Assembly (NCBI GenBank): GCA_945900935.1
Contig: CAMDKT010000409.1
Span: 1-5,816, forward strand
DNA: 5,816 bases
From: Candidatus Sulfopaludibacter sp. SbA3
GTDB lineage: Bacteria; Acidobacteriota; Terriglobia; Bryobacterales; Bryobacteraceae
Direction of reading: 5' to 3'
Both the position numbers and the translations under genes were made by a program. The notes under the pieces are model-generated. The model made no database searches. It was given only the letters and a program-made list of their open reading frames with translations, and had not been told where the DNA came from. This document shows, in pieces, positions 5,227-5,816 of the stretch. Numbering within the stretch: position 1 is the stretch's first letter; each line of letters opens with the position of its first letter.

Positions 5227-5816
5227 GGGCGGTCGAGCGGTCGGTATTCGACTTTTCGGATACTGCCGGCGGTATTGTAACTAGCGAAGCCGAGCGGCGC
5301 GGATAAGTTCATCTCGCCGCGGCGGAGCGAGATTTCGCGGCCGGCGATAGGCGCGTTGATGATTTGTTTATCGTCGATCCAGGCTTTGATATGGGTGTTC
5401 GTAACCTGCAATCGGAAGGCGTACCAGCGGGCGGTTTCGAATGTGAAATAGGTGCGCGTTTCGTTGTCGGAGGCGTCCCAGCCGTCGATGCTGGAGAGGC
5501 CGACGATGTCGCCGCCCCAGCCCCCGGTGACCAAAGTGCAGTGGGACTCGCCGACGGGGAAGGTGAGGCTGGCGAAGAAGTCGCCGCCTTTGATGCGCGT
5601 GGCTTCGAATCGGATTTCGTAGTCGGTTTTTGGGAATGGACCGAGGCGGGTGACGCCGGTCATGGGCGCGCCGGGATCGAGGGTGATGACGCCGTTTTCC
5701 ACGCGCGACTTGCCGTGGCCGGTGAATTTGGTTTCCTGCCAGCCGGTGACGGGTTGCCAGTTCCGCGGGGCGGCGAACCAATTGAACACACGATCCTGCG
5801 TTTGGCGGCGGAAGCG
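5223..5816 (-). CDS. DUF1080-like (3-keto-disaccharide hydrolase-type, concanavalin-like) protein, 5' end outside window
   Basis: The reading frame is open to the right edge, so about 197 C-terminal residues are seen. GTG at 5789-5787 is the only possible start inside the window. It has poor ribosome-binding context and would give 188 residues with no signal peptide, so the true start is probably beyond the window. Counting from that GTG, the chain reads as a beta-sandwich: VENGVITLDPG (30-40), TDYEIRFEATRIKGGDFFASLTFP (55-78), the distinctive GWGGDIVGLSSIDGWDAS (90-107), then WYAFRLQVTNTHIKAWIDDKQII (122-144) and a final strand IRKVEYRPL. This order resembles DUF1080/PF06439, whose members include 3-keto-glycoside hydrolases and many exported proteins of sugar-degrading bacteria. 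It is convergent with the oxidoreductase gene, so it belongs to another transcript, but the chemistry matches. A non-catalytic carbohydrate-binding role is possible. Confidence 0.7.
   Translation of the reverse strand, partial: RFRRQTQDRVFNWFAAPRNWQPVTGWQETKFTGHGKSRVENGVITLDPGAPMTGVTRLGPFPKTDYEIRFEATRIKGGDFFASLTFPVGESHCTLVTGGWGGDIVGLSSIDGWDASDNETRTYFTFETARWYAFRLQVTNTHIKAWIDDKQIINAPIAGREISLRRGEMNLSAPLGFASYNTAGSIRKVEYRPLDRP
5231..5256 (+). terminator. Weak candidate intrinsic terminator after the oxidoreductase gene
   Basis: GTCGA (5232-5236) can pair with TCGAC (5248-5252), extended by G-T wobbles on both sides, and is followed at once by TTTT (5253-5256). It begins 5 nt after the + strand stop codon, where a terminator would be expected, but lies inside the coding sequence of the opposing gene. 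The stem is short and the T-tract minimal, so efficiency is doubtful. Confidence 0.3.

Overview
This 5.8 kb window comes from a moderately high-GC bacterium. It carries five densely packed + strand genes, one convergent - strand gene cut by the right edge, and the last few codons of a gene entering from the left. G-rich coding strands (frequent GCG, GGG, CGG, TTG codons) and the gene content (metal-efflux-type TolC protein, tiny lipoprotein before hemL, Gfo/Idh/MocA dehydrogenase with a TIM-barrel isomerase and a DUF1080-like protein) suggest an Acidobacteriota member of the Solibacter/Bryobacter kind. Planctomycetota or Verrucomicrobiota cannot be excluded. The taxonomy is inferred from style, not from a marker gene.

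Layout: (1) 1-1235 looks like the end of an RND-type efflux operon: a short, possibly His-rich C-terminus overlapping the start of a TolC/CzcC-like outer-membrane channel. (2) 1236-1390 is a non-coding gap with an excellent -10 box (TATAAT, 1379-1384) and a rival Shine-Dalgarno/ATG pair. (3) 1391-3016 is a small predicted lipoprotein followed after 6 nt by hemL, glutamate-1-semialdehyde aminomutase of the C5 tetrapyrrole pathway. (4) 3043-5226 is a tight pair: a xylose-isomerase-like TIM-barrel protein and, 3 nt later, an NAD(P)-dependent Gfo/Idh/MocA oxidoreductase. (5) 5223-5816 on the - strand is a DUF1080/concanavalin-like protein, open at the right edge, whose stop codon overlaps the oxidoreductase's stop.

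The most interesting biology is the last block. Gfo/Idh/MocA dehydrogenases, TIM-barrel isomerase/lyases and DUF1080 (3-keto-disaccharide hydrolase) proteins are the three parts expected of an oxidative, 3-keto-sugar route of glycoside breakdown. The substrate and even the direction of the chemistry cannot be read from this sequence. No RNA genes, insertion sequences, CRISPR arrays or phage genes were seen, and no gap without a gene exceeds 300 bases.
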